A stretch of DNA of 41,850 nucleotides from an uncultured Pseudomonadota bacterium (GTDB lineage Bacteria > Myxococcota_A > UBA796 > SXON01): positions 1 through 41,850 of the forward strand of contig CAIXRH010000235.1 of the NCBI GenBank assembly GCA_903921785.1. Direction: 5' to 3'. The notes beneath the pieces are model-generated. The model was not told where the DNA came from. It did not search any database and saw only the letters and a program-made list of their open reading frames with translations. Both the position numbers and the translations under genes were made by a program. Shown here one piece after another: positions 31,509-41,850 of the stretch (the first letter of the stretch is position 1; each line of letters begins with the position of its first letter).

Positions 31509-31916
31509 CTACCCCCGCTGCAACGCCCGATCGAGCGCCGCCCGCTCCGCGGCTTCGTGCTCTTCGAGCAGCTCCGCGAGCTGCCGGGCGAGCTCCACGG
31601 CGTTGCCTTCGTGGGCGCCGAGCAGCGCCTTGAGCGCCTCGCGCACCTCGCCGTGCTGCTCCACCAGCCTCGCCACCTCGTCGGCCAACGAAGAATTGAG
31701 CGCCACCAGCCAGTGGAACACGCCGTCGTTCGCCTCCTCCTCGGCCATGTGGACCGTGAGGAACGCCTGGGCCTTCCGGCCCGCCTCGACCGCGTCGTAC
31801 GCGGTGGGTGCCTCGTTGAGCTGTTTCACGATCGCCAGGGCCAAGGCGTGATCTTCGATGTAGCCGGTGGCGGCGACGGCCTGACGGATGCGGTCGGGGG
31901 GCGAGTGCGGCTGCAT
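31509..31916 (-). CDS. Hemerythrin-like helical protein
   Basis: 135 residues, nearly all alpha-helical by composition. Spaced His and acidic residues follow the hemerythrin plan: His23, His56-x3-Glu60, His88, and His120-x3-Glu124. The second His of the usual HxxxH pair is absent, so the di-iron site may be incomplete or use another ligand. Hemerythrins bind oxygen or sense it, which would suit a protein next to an oxygen-labile pyruvate oxidoreductase. The ATG at 31916 has GGAG about eight bases upstream and the gene follows the dihydroorotate dehydrogenase-like gene by 38 bases. The family call is moderate. Confidence 0.5.
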   Translation of the reverse strand: MQPHSPPDRIRQAVAATGYIEDHALALAIVKQLNEAPTAYDAVEAGRKAQAFLTVHMAEEEANDGVFHWLVALNSSLADEVARLVEQHGEVREALKALLGAHEGNAVELARQLAELLEEHEAAERAALDRALQRG

Positions 31917-31954
31917 GGGCGGCTCCGGGAGGCGACAGGTATCCCCGACGGCGG

Positions 31955-32946
31955 CTACGCGCGCCAGGTCTGGAGGATGCGTGCGTAGTTGGCGCGTTCG
32001 TAGGCGGCCGGATCGGGGCAGCGGAGCAGGCTCATGCTGCCGCGCGCCTGGGCCACGGATTCGTAGTCGTGCTCCCGGAACCACGCATCGAAGCCGTCGC
32101 GCAGGGTCTGGAGGTAGCCGGGGCCGTGCTTGAGCAGCGCCGAGGCGGTCTGCACCACGTCTGCGCCGGCCATGATCGCCTTCACGGCGTCTTCGGGGCG
32201 GTGAACGCCGCCGGTGGCCGCGAGCGAGAGCGGGGTGCGCCCGTAGAGCAATGCCAGCCAGCGCAGGCGGAGGAGCAGATCGGAGGACTCCGACAGCACC
32301 AGCTTCGGCACGGTCTCCAGGTGCTCGATGTCGATGTCCGGCTGGTAGAACCGGTTGAACAGCGTGACGCCCTTCGCGCCCGCCGCCGCGAGCCGACGCA
32401 CGAGGTGCGGCACGCTGGAGTGGAACGGCGAGAGCTTCACCGACACCGGCACCTTCACGGTGCTGGTGACCGCTGCCGCGATGTCGACCACCCGGTCCTC
32501 GACGGCGCTCGGGGTGTCGTCCGCGTCGGTGGCCAGGAAGTAGATGTTGAGCTCGAGCGCCGAGGCGCCCGCCGTCTCCATCTGGTGCGCGTACTTCACC
32601 CAGCCGGCGTTGCTCGCGCCGTTGAGCGAAGCGACCAGCGGCACCGTGAGCGCCGCCCGGGCCTTCTCCACCAGCCGCAGGTAGGCGGCCGCCCCCGTGT
32701 CGAACTCCGAAGGATCGGGGAAGTAGGAGAGCGCCTCGGCGCTGTTGTTCGCCGAGCCCTCCACCGCGCTCCAGGTGGCGTCGGTCTCCCGACGGATCTG
32801 CTCCTCGAAGAGCGAGTGCAGCACGATCGCCGCGGCGCCGGCGCCTTCGAGGCGCTTCACGCTCTCGACGTGGTGTCCGAGCGGGGAGGCCCCCGCGACG
32901 AGGGGGTGGGCCAGCTCGAGGCCGAGCCACTTCGTGGAGAGGTCCA

Positions 32947-32947
<1 letters not shown>
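31955..32947 (-). CDS. Dihydroorotate dehydrogenase-like flavoprotein
   Basis: 330 residues of TIM-barrel FMN type. Visible family stretches are LELAHPLVAGASPLG, VPLVASLNGASNAGWV, ASALELNIYF, VPVSVKLSPF, and the phosphate-binding AATGGVHRPEDAVKAIMAGADVVQTASALL. Its start overlaps the nifJ stop by one base (TGATG). Homologues beside pyruvate:ferredoxin oxidoreductase genes are common in anaerobes and are usually distinct from the pyrimidine pathway enzyme. A role in pyrimidine synthesis is thus not assured; a flavin-linked partner of the oxidoreductase is equally possible. Confidence 0.82.
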
Positions 32948-36498
<3,551 letters not shown>

Positions 36499-36529
36499 CC
36501 GGGCTCCTTGCGTGCGGCAGCGGCCTGGG

Positions 36530-36545
36530 TGCAAGAACCCTGCCA
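36530..36545 (-). promoter_or_regulatory. Candidate sigma-54 promoter of nifJ
   Basis: The minus strand reads TGGCAGGGTTCTTGCA, one mismatch (C to G) from TGGCACG-N4-TTGCW with both invariant dinucleotides in place. The predicted start near 36519 leaves a 21-base leader that contains AAGGAG. It is one of the best matches in the window. Confidence 0.7.
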
Positions 36546-36608
36546 CCCGCCGCCAAGGTGGGGGATCGCCCCTGGGCTCAGCTTCTCCGGAGCGTGGGCG
36601 ATCTCGCT

Positions 36609-36641
36609 CGTGCGATTTTGCACGGGTGTGTGAGATTTTCA
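36609..36641. promoter_or_regulatory. Candidate activator site upstream of nifJ
   Basis: CGTGC-N6-GCACG (36609-36624) is centred about 98 bases upstream of the predicted sigma-54 start, the usual place for an enhancer-binding protein. It is followed by GGTGTGTGAGATTTTCA (36625-36641), similar to GGTGTGATTTTCA upstream of the decaheme gene at 2768-2780. The remainder of 36546-36808 shows no other gene. Confidence 0.4.
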
Positions 36642-36808
36642 ACGGAGGGACCGGAGCGGGGATTGTGAGGTCCCGAGCGGTCACGGGCGCGCCGTCGCGT
36701 CGCACGCCCGGTTAGCAGGTATCGGCTTTCCGACCGACGCCGGACGGGCGTCTCCTCTCGCGGGGAGGCGTGCTTATCTTGAGGGCGTCGTCGTACCCTG
36801 GAGTCGTC

Positions 36809-37519
36809 ATGCTGGTCCTGCTGCTCGCCTGCTTCCCCGTGCCTTCCGCCGACGCCAAGCCGGCCGCGCCGCCTCCGGCCCCGCCCGTCCCCTCCATGGG
36901 GGAGGTGGTCCGCCTGCACATGTCTCAGCACCTCGCAAGCGCGATCATCACGCGCGACTCGGTGATCCACGGCAACGTCTCGGTCGCCCGCGAGCAGCTC
37001 TCCTGGATGGCCAACCACGAGGAGCCCGAGCCGCTCATGGACTCGGGGCGCGTGTGGGTTGAGGCGCTCCACAGCGCCGCCCGGGCCGGGTACCAGGGAT
37101 ACACCGTGAAGGAGTACGGCCTCGCGGTCGGGCGGGAAGGCGCCGCGTGCGCCGGCTGCCACGAGTCGCTGAAGGCGCCGCTGTCCCAGGTCACGTCCAC
37201 CCGCCCGGCCGCGCCCAAGGGCCACGCCGACCTGTCCACGTGGGCCATCAATTCGATGTGGACCGGGCTCATCGCCAACTCCGACGCGGCGTGGTCCGCC
37301 GGGGCGGGTGCGCTCTCCTCGTTGCCGACCGATGCCGCTGGCTATGCCGTGGGGATGCCGGGGCCGGCCGCAAGCGCTGCGCTGGTCACGCTGAAGGAGC
37401 AGAGTGGGGCTGCAAAGGCGGCGAGTGACCGCGTGGCGCGCGGTGAGGCCTTCGGTCAGGTGGTCGCCGCGTGCGGGTCGTGCCACGCCGAGGTCGGGGC
37501 CATCAGCCCGCACCACTGA
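36809..37519 (+). CDS. Diheme c-type cytochrome (exported)
   Basis: 236 residues from the ATG at 36809, with GGAG six bases before; a GTG at 36770 would add 13 residues including Arg but has its ribosome site too close. The N-terminus MLVLLLACFPVPSADA may be a short lipoprotein signal (Cys8) or a Sec signal. A Pro/Ala linker is followed by a helical region with HMSQHL and then CAGCH (about residue 112) and CGSCH near the C-terminus. The helices between have no recognised family. It lies between nifJ (divergent) and the complex I operon, 76 bases before nuoA, and may be a periplasmic electron carrier. Confidence 0.7.
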   Translation: MLVLLLACFPVPSADAKPAAPPPAPPVPSMGEVVRLHMSQHLASAIITRDSVIHGNVSVAREQLSWMANHEEPEPLMDSGRVWVEALHSAARAGYQGYTVKEYGLAVGREGAACAGCHESLKAPLSQVTSTRPAAPKGHADLSTWAINSMWTGLIANSDAAWSAGAGALSSLPTDAAGYAVGMPGPAASAALVTLKEQSGAAKAASDRVARGEAFGQVVAACGSCHAEVGAISPHH

Positions 37520-37595
37520 GCCTCGGGAAGCGTGGCGGCGCTGCCCGGGCGGGTTAGCCGTAGGGCCGCTCACACAATCCCCCGGGAGCCTCCCA

Positions 37596-37961
37596 ATGTC
37601 GCCGCAGTGGAGCGCTGCGCTCGCATTCGTCCTCGTCGCCGCCGTCGTGGCGGTCGGCACGCTGATGGCGGCGCGGGTGTTCGGAGTGAAAGCGAGGTCG
37701 AAGCCCCCAAGCCGAGACCTCACCTATGAATGTGGAGAGGAGCCCGAGGGCTCGGCGTGGGTGCGGTTCCATCCGCGGTACTACGTCGTGGCGCTGATGT
37801 TCGTGGTCTTCGATGTGGAGACGGCGTTCATCCTGCCCTGGGCGCTCAATCTCGGTCCGCGAGGCGGGGGGTTGCTCCTCGTCGAGATGGGCCTGTTCGT
37901 CGGCGTGCTGCTGCTCGGCTGGGGCTACGCGGTGCGCAAGGGAGCCCTCACATGGCAGTAG
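37596..37961 (+). CDS. nuoA: NADH-quinone oxidoreductase subunit A
   Basis: 121 residues with three predicted helices. The family stretches are YECGEEPEGSAWVRFHPRYY and FVVFDVETAFILPWA in the conserved loop and second helix. GGGAG stands seven bases before the ATG. It is part of the membrane arm next to the quinone site. Its stop overlaps the start of nuoB by ten bases. Confidence 0.95.
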   Translation: MSPQWSAALAFVLVAAVVAVGTLMAARVFGVKARSKPPSRDLTYECGEEPEGSAWVRFHPRYYVVALMFVVFDVETAFILPWALNLGPRGGGLLLVEMGLFVGVLLLGWGYAVRKGALTWQ

Positions 37962-38632
37962 ACGAGAGCGGGCAGGCCTTCCACCACCCGATCTACAGCT
38001 TCCTCGAGAAGATGCCGGGGCTCTCCCTCGGCCTCACCACGGCAGATCAGCTGCTCACGTGGGGATCGTCGAATTCGCTGTTCATCTTCCCGATGGCCAC
38101 CAGCTGTTGCGGAATCGAGTTCATGGCCGCGTCAAGCGGTAGGTTCGACCTCGATCAGATCGGGTCGATCCCTCGCGGAACCCCACGGCAGTCCGACGTG
38201 ATGGTCATCGCCGGCACCATCACGGTGAAGATGGCGCCGCGCGTAAAGAAGTTGTGGGATCAGATGCCCGAGCCCAAATGGGCGATCGCCATGGGGTCGT
38301 GCGCGATCTCTGGGGATTTCTACCGGGACATCTACAGCGTCGTCCCCGGGGTCGACACCTTCATGCCGATCGACGTGTACGTCCCCGGCTGTCCGCCCAA
38401 CCCCGACCAGCTGTTCGCCGGGCTCCGCCGCCTCCAGGAGAAGATCCGGGCCAAGCGGAACGGCGAGTGGACCGACCCCGAGCTCCGCCCCGACACCCCG
38501 GGGCTCCGCTCGCCGAACCTCCCCCGCATCGGCGATCCCCGCCGCGAAGCGTCGCTCGACGAAGCGCAGCTCGACGCCGTGATGAACCTCGATCCCGGCG
38601 GCGGCATGCTCCGCTCGGGGGACAAGTCATGA
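37952..38632 (+). CDS. nuoB: NADH-quinone oxidoreductase subunit B
   Basis: 226 residues. It carries the N2 iron-sulfur cluster ligands: the adjacent Cys pair in ATSCCGIEF, the Cys in MGSCAISGDFY, and that in VPGCPPNPDQL. It passes electrons to quinone. The ATG at 37952 overlaps nuoA; the longer frame is a shadow. About 40 C-terminal residues (RNGEWTDPELRPDTPGLRSP onward) extend past the usual end. It overlaps nuoC by ATGA. Confidence 0.95.
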   Translation: MAVDESGQAFHHPIYSFLEKMPGLSLGLTTADQLLTWGSSNSLFIFPMATSCCGIEFMAASSGRFDLDQIGSIPRGTPRQSDVMVIAGTITVKMAPRVKKLWDQMPEPKWAIAMGSCAISGDFYRDIYSVVPGVDTFMPIDVYVPGCPPNPDQLFAGLRRLQEKIRAKRNGEWTDPELRPDTPGLRSPNLPRIGDPRREASLDEAQLDAVMNLDPGGGMLRSGDKS

Positions 38633-39075
38633 GCACCCCCGACGATCTCGCCTCGTTGCTCCGTGAGGGCTTCGACCTGGAGCCGGCTGATCCCCTCACG
38701 GTGGATCGCTCCCGGGTGGTCGAGCTCGCCCGCTCGCTCAAGGGCATCGGGTTTGAGTACTTCTCGTATTGCGCCGCCGCGCACTACCCCGCCACCGACG
38801 CCGATCCCGACCGCACGGTCGTGGAGTACCGGCTGCGCCGCCTCCCGAGGGATGAGGTCGCGTTCCGCGTGTGGGTCCCCACCGGCGAGTCCACCCCGTC
38901 GTTGTGCGGGGTCTTCGCCGGAGCCGACTGGCAGGAGCGGGAGCAGTACGACCTCGTCGGCACCGTCTTCGCCGACCATCCCGATCTCCGGCGCATCATG
39001 CTGCCCGAGGACTGGGAGGGTCACCCCCTCCGCCGCGACTACGCGATCGACACGAGGCACCACCCATGGCGGTAG
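38629..39075 (+). CDS. nuoC: NADH-quinone oxidoreductase subunit C
   Basis: 148 residues, a short separate 30-kDa subunit and not fused to NuoD. The family signature EREQYDLVGTVFADHPDLRR is followed by IMLPEDWEGHPLRRDY at the C-terminus. It belongs to the peripheral arm. The ATG overlaps the nuoB stop and its end overlaps nuoD by ten bases. Confidence 0.95.
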   Translation: MSTPDDLASLLREGFDLEPADPLTVDRSRVVELARSLKGIGFEYFSYCAAAHYPATDADPDRTVVEYRLRRLPRDEVAFRVWVPTGESTPSLCGVFAGADWQEREQYDLVGTVFADHPDLRRIMLPEDWEGHPLRRDYAIDTRHHPWR

Positions 39076-40292
39076 CCCACTCCGAAGAGGCGCACGAGGC
39101 GCCGGCCGGCCCGGTGCCCACCGTGGTGCGCCCCTGGGCCGACCCCTACCTCGACCCTGAGACGTATGATCCTGAAGGCGACCTGATGGTGATGAACCTC
39201 GGGCCGCAGCACCCCTCCACGCACGGGGTGTTCCGGGTGAAGCTCTGGTTGGACGGGGAGGTGTGCGTAAAGGCCGTGCCGTACCCGGGCTACCTCCATC
39301 GCGGCGTCGAGAAGCTCTGCGAGAAGCTCACCTACGTCCAGATCCCCCCGATCGTGGACAAGAACGACTACGTCTCGCCGTACATCAATGAGCTCGCGGT
39401 GAACATGGCGTTCGAGCAGCTCAACGCGGTGGAGGTGCCTCGGCGCAGCCAGTACCTCCGCACCCTCGGCGCGGAGATGCAGCGGGTGGGCAGCCACCTC
39501 CTCTGGCTCGGCACCTTCGCGATGGACATGGGCGGCGCGCTCGGCGGCGGCGCCAGCGCGTTCATGCACACGTTCCGAGAGCGGGAGACGATCCTCGACT
39601 GCTTCGAGCTCTGGACCGGCGCCCGCTTCCACTACAACACGCTCACGGTTGGCGGCAGCCGCCACGACGTGCCCGCGGGCTTCGCGGAGATGGTGCGGCG
39701 CACCTACGAGACCATCCGGGCGCGCACCATCGAGTACGACGAGCTCATCTACGACAACGCGATCTTTCGTTCCCGCACCGAAGGCGTGGGGCGGGTGGAC
39801 GCGAAGCTGGCCATGGAGCTCGGCGTCAGCGGCCCGATCCTCCGCGCTTCGGGCATCGACTGGGACCTCCGCCGGGACCGCCCCTATGCCGCCTATGGCG
39901 AGCTGAAGATCAACGTCCCCGTGCGCTCTGCCGGGGACAGCCTCGCTCGCTACGAGGTGCGCATGGCGGAGATGCGCGAGAGCATCCGCCTGGTGCTCGA
40001 CCTGATCGACGGCATCCCCGAAGGCCCGATCTGCGCGCTCAAGCCGGTGAAGCTGCCGGGCGCCTTCAAGGGCAAGGCCGGGCAGGCCTACGTGGCCGTG
40101 GATGGCCCGCGCGGCGAGCTCGGCACCTGGGTGATCGCCGACGGCACGGAGCGGGCGTACCGCCTGAAGATCCGTCCGCCGTCCTACCACGCGATGGCGC
40201 TCATCCCGTACCTGGCGCCGGGCAGCACCCTGTCGGACATCATCGTCACCCTCGGGTCGCTCGACCCGATCCTCGGGGAGGTGGACCGGTGA
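39066..40292 (+). CDS. nuoD: NADH-quinone oxidoreductase subunit D
   Basis: 408 residues from the ATG at 39066. It has the 49-kDa subunit features: MNLGPQHPSTHGVFRV with the quinone-site His, PYPGYLHRGVEKL, and GGALGGGASAFMHTFRERE. It ends in the conserved SLDPILGEVDR. With NuoB it forms the quinone-binding cavity. Its stop overlaps the nuoH start (GTGA). Confidence 0.96.
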   Translation: MAVAHSEEAHEAPAGPVPTVVRPWADPYLDPETYDPEGDLMVMNLGPQHPSTHGVFRVKLWLDGEVCVKAVPYPGYLHRGVEKLCEKLTYVQIPPIVDKNDYVSPYINELAVNMAFEQLNAVEVPRRSQYLRTLGAEMQRVGSHLLWLGTFAMDMGGALGGGASAFMHTFRERETILDCFELWTGARFHYNTLTVGGSRHDVPAGFAEMVRRTYETIRARTIEYDELIYDNAIFRSRTEGVGRVDAKLAMELGVSGPILRASGIDWDLRRDRPYAAYGELKINVPVRSAGDSLARYEVRMAEMRESIRLVLDLIDGIPEGPICALKPVKLPGAFKGKAGQAYVAVDGPRGELGTWVIADGTERAYRLKIRPPSYHAMALIPYLAPGSTLSDIIVTLGSLDPILGEVDR

Positions 40293-41263
40293 CCGAATAC
40301 CCGTGGCTCTGGGGCGGCGGCTTCGCGCTGGTCCTCATCACCGTCCTCATGGGCGTGGCGGCCTGGTCCATCTGGTTCGAGCGCAAGTTCGCCGGTCGGA
40401 TGCAGAACCGCCCCGGGCCCACGCAGGTGGGCCCGGCGGGGCTGCTTCAGCCGCTGGCCGACCTGCTCAAGCTCATCCAGAAAGAAGATATCACCCCGAC
40501 CAACGCCGACTCCTTTCTGTTCAACATCGCGCCGCCGCTCGGGCTGCTCACGGTGCTCGGCGGGATGGCGGTGTACCCCTGGGCGCCGGGCGACTGGGTA
40601 CCGGCGAACCTCAACATCGGCATCCTTTTCACGCTGTCGATCGGCTCGTTGGTCACGATCCCGGTGTGGATGGCGGGCTGGGCGAGCAACAACAAGTACG
40701 CGCTCCTCGGCGCGATGCGCGCAGCCGCACAGGCCGTGAGTTTTGAGGTGCCGCTCCTGCTCACCTGCCTGGTGCCGATCATCCTCAGCGGCAGCTTCCG
40801 GATGGGCGACATCGTCGAGGCCCAGGCCGACGGCCATTGGTTCGCCCTCTGGCCCCCCGGCCCGGGCGCCGTCGCCTTCGTGCTCTTCCTGCTCTGCTCC
40901 CTGGCGGAGGCCAACCGCATCCCGTTCGACATCCCTGAGGCGGAGAGCGAGCTGGTGGCGGGCATCACCACCGAGTACATGGGCATGAAGTTCGGCTTGT
41001 TCTATCTGGCCGAGTACATGCACACGCTCATCGCGAGCTTCATGGGCGCGTCGATGTTCCTCGGCGGATGGGATGGCCCCGGGCCGGATGGCCTGCACTG
41101 GCTCGTCCTCAAGGGCCTCACCTTGTACGCCGGCATCTTCTGGATCCGGTGGACCTTCCTCCGCTACCGGGCCGACCAGTTCATGGCGATCTGCTGGCGC
41201 ATCTTCGTGCCGGTGTCGCTGCTCACGGTCACGGTCGCTGCTTTCTGGCGGGTGTACGCATGA
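40289..41263 (+). CDS. nuoH: NADH-quinone oxidoreductase subunit H
   Basis: 324 residues, GTG start. Conserved stretches are WFERKFAGRMQNRPGPTQVG and the loop EAESELVAGITTEYMGMKFG, which lines the quinone chamber, with about eight helices. It joins the peripheral and membrane arms. It directly follows nuoD, where many bacteria have nuoE, nuoF and nuoG; those are absent here. It overlaps nuoI by ATGA. Confidence 0.96.
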   Translation: MTEYPWLWGGGFALVLITVLMGVAAWSIWFERKFAGRMQNRPGPTQVGPAGLLQPLADLLKLIQKEDITPTNADSFLFNIAPPLGLLTVLGGMAVYPWAPGDWVPANLNIGILFTLSIGSLVTIPVWMAGWASNNKYALLGAMRAAAQAVSFEVPLLLTCLVPIILSGSFRMGDIVEAQADGHWFALWPPGPGAVAFVLFLLCSLAEANRIPFDIPEAESELVAGITTEYMGMKFGLFYLAEYMHTLIASFMGASMFLGGWDGPGPDGLHWLVLKGLTLYAGIFWIRWTFLRYRADQFMAICWRIFVPVSLLTVTVAAFWRVYA

Positions 41264-41850
41264 ACGCCCTGTTCACCGCCTTCGCCAGCCTCAAGGTCAC
41301 GGCGCAGAACCTCGTCCGCCCGATGACGACGGAGCCGCTCCCCTGGCAGGGCGGGCGCTCCCGTCCGGAGCGATACCGCACCTCGTTCGCGCTGGTGCAC
41401 AACTCGGATGAGGATGAAGCCTGCATCGGCTGCAAGATGTGCGAGAAGATCTGCCCCTCGCAGATCATCACCGTCGTCGCCGGCGGCCGGGCTCCTTCGC
41501 CGAAGACTGGGAAGCCCCGCGGCACCGCCAAGGACTTCACGCTCGACGTGAACGCCTGCATCCACTGCGAGCTCTGCGTTCAGGTCTGCCCGGAGGACGC
41601 GATCGTGATGCTTCGCGTGCCCGAGACGCCGGGCTACAGCCGCGAAGAGCTGTTCCTCACGATGGCGAAGCTCTACGAGAACGAAAAGATCGCGCCATCC
41701 TGGGGAACCGGGGCGCTGCTCGTGGGCATGCAGGAGGCCGGCCAGCCCAAGAAGCCGGCGCCCGCGCCGGCAGCGGCGAAGCCAGCCGCTCCAGCTGCTG
41801 CGCCCGCAGCCGCCGAAGCTGGTCCGGCGGCCGTCGCGCCGACGGCCGGC
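41260..41850 (+). CDS. nuoI: NADH-quinone oxidoreductase subunit I (partial, runs off the window)
   Basis: 197 codons are open to the window edge with no stop. Two 4Fe-4S sites are seen: CIGCKMCEKICP (about residue 52) and CIHCELCVQVCP (about 95). After about residue 155 the chain turns into an Ala/Pro/Lys-rich low-complexity tail (QPKKPAPAPAAAKPAAPAA) that continues past the window, unlike typical NuoI of 160-180 residues. The tail could be a linker to another domain or a flexible extension. Its ATG overlaps the nuoH stop. Confidence 0.93.
   Translation, partial: MNALFTAFASLKVTAQNLVRPMTTEPLPWQGGRSRPERYRTSFALVHNSDEDEACIGCKMCEKICPSQIITVVAGGRAPSPKTGKPRGTAKDFTLDVNACIHCELCVQVCPEDAIVMLRVPETPGYSREELFLTMAKLYENEKIAPSWGTGALLVGMQEAGQPKKPAPAPAAAKPAAPAAAPAAAEAGPAAVAPTAG

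Overview
The window is high-GC bacterial chromosome, most likely from a myxobacterial-type lineage (Myxococcota or a related former deltaproteobacterium). The basis is a MYXO-CTERM-like tail on the subtilase at 28042-31302, MopE-like Cys/Asp repeats, DTADT-type acidic linkers in lipoproteins, and many secreted multiheme cytochromes. This placement is inference. No rRNA, tRNA, insertion sequence or CRISPR array was seen.

Region 1 (1-15100, all minus strand) is a dense multiheme cytochrome locus. Reading from 14744 downward it encodes: an octaheme protein, a beta-propeller lipoprotein with 15 haem motifs, a 47-residue membrane peptide, a membrane-anchored NapC/NirT-like hexaheme protein, an OmcA/MtrC-type decaheme lipoprotein, an octaheme c554-like lipoprotein, a lipoprotein with nine CXXCH plus one CXXXCH, a candidate outer-membrane beta-barrel, a heptaheme periplasmic protein and a diheme lipoprotein. 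A second OmcA/MtrC decaheme lipoprotein follows as its own unit (125-2653). I count 75 CXXCH motifs by eye. Most junctions are 4-base ATGA or GTGA overlaps. The layout fits an electron conduit from inner membrane to cell surface. Both decaheme proteins carry a collagen-like Gly-X-Y stalk between the lipid anchor and the cytochrome.

Region 2 (15100-28020, minus strand) holds an RCC1-repeat lipoprotein, an OB-fold-like lipoprotein, a VAT1-like quinone oxidoreductase, a formate/nitrite-type channel paired with a CoA-disulfide reductase/rhodanese fusion, a potassium channel, an acyltransferase, a thioesterase, an 18-repeat MopE-like lipoprotein, an orphan DNA methyltransferase, a DyP peroxidase and a fluoride channel. 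Region 3 is a secreted subtilase with FG-GAP repeats (plus strand, 28042-31302). Region 4 (31509-36498, minus) is pyruvate:ferredoxin oxidoreductase, a dihydroorotate dehydrogenase-like protein and a hemerythrin-like protein. Region 5 (plus) is a diheme cytochrome and the start of a complex I operon in the order nuoA-B-C-D-H-I, running off the window.

A regulatory theme links these regions. Near-consensus sigma-54 (-24/-12) promoters lie before the multiheme operon, before its F-J half, before the second decaheme gene, before nifJ, and (with a start-site conflict) before the CoA-disulfide reductase. Two of them share a similar element about 100 bases upstream. This suggests, but does not prove, that pyruvate oxidation and extracellular electron transfer are switched on together by an enhancer-binding protein.
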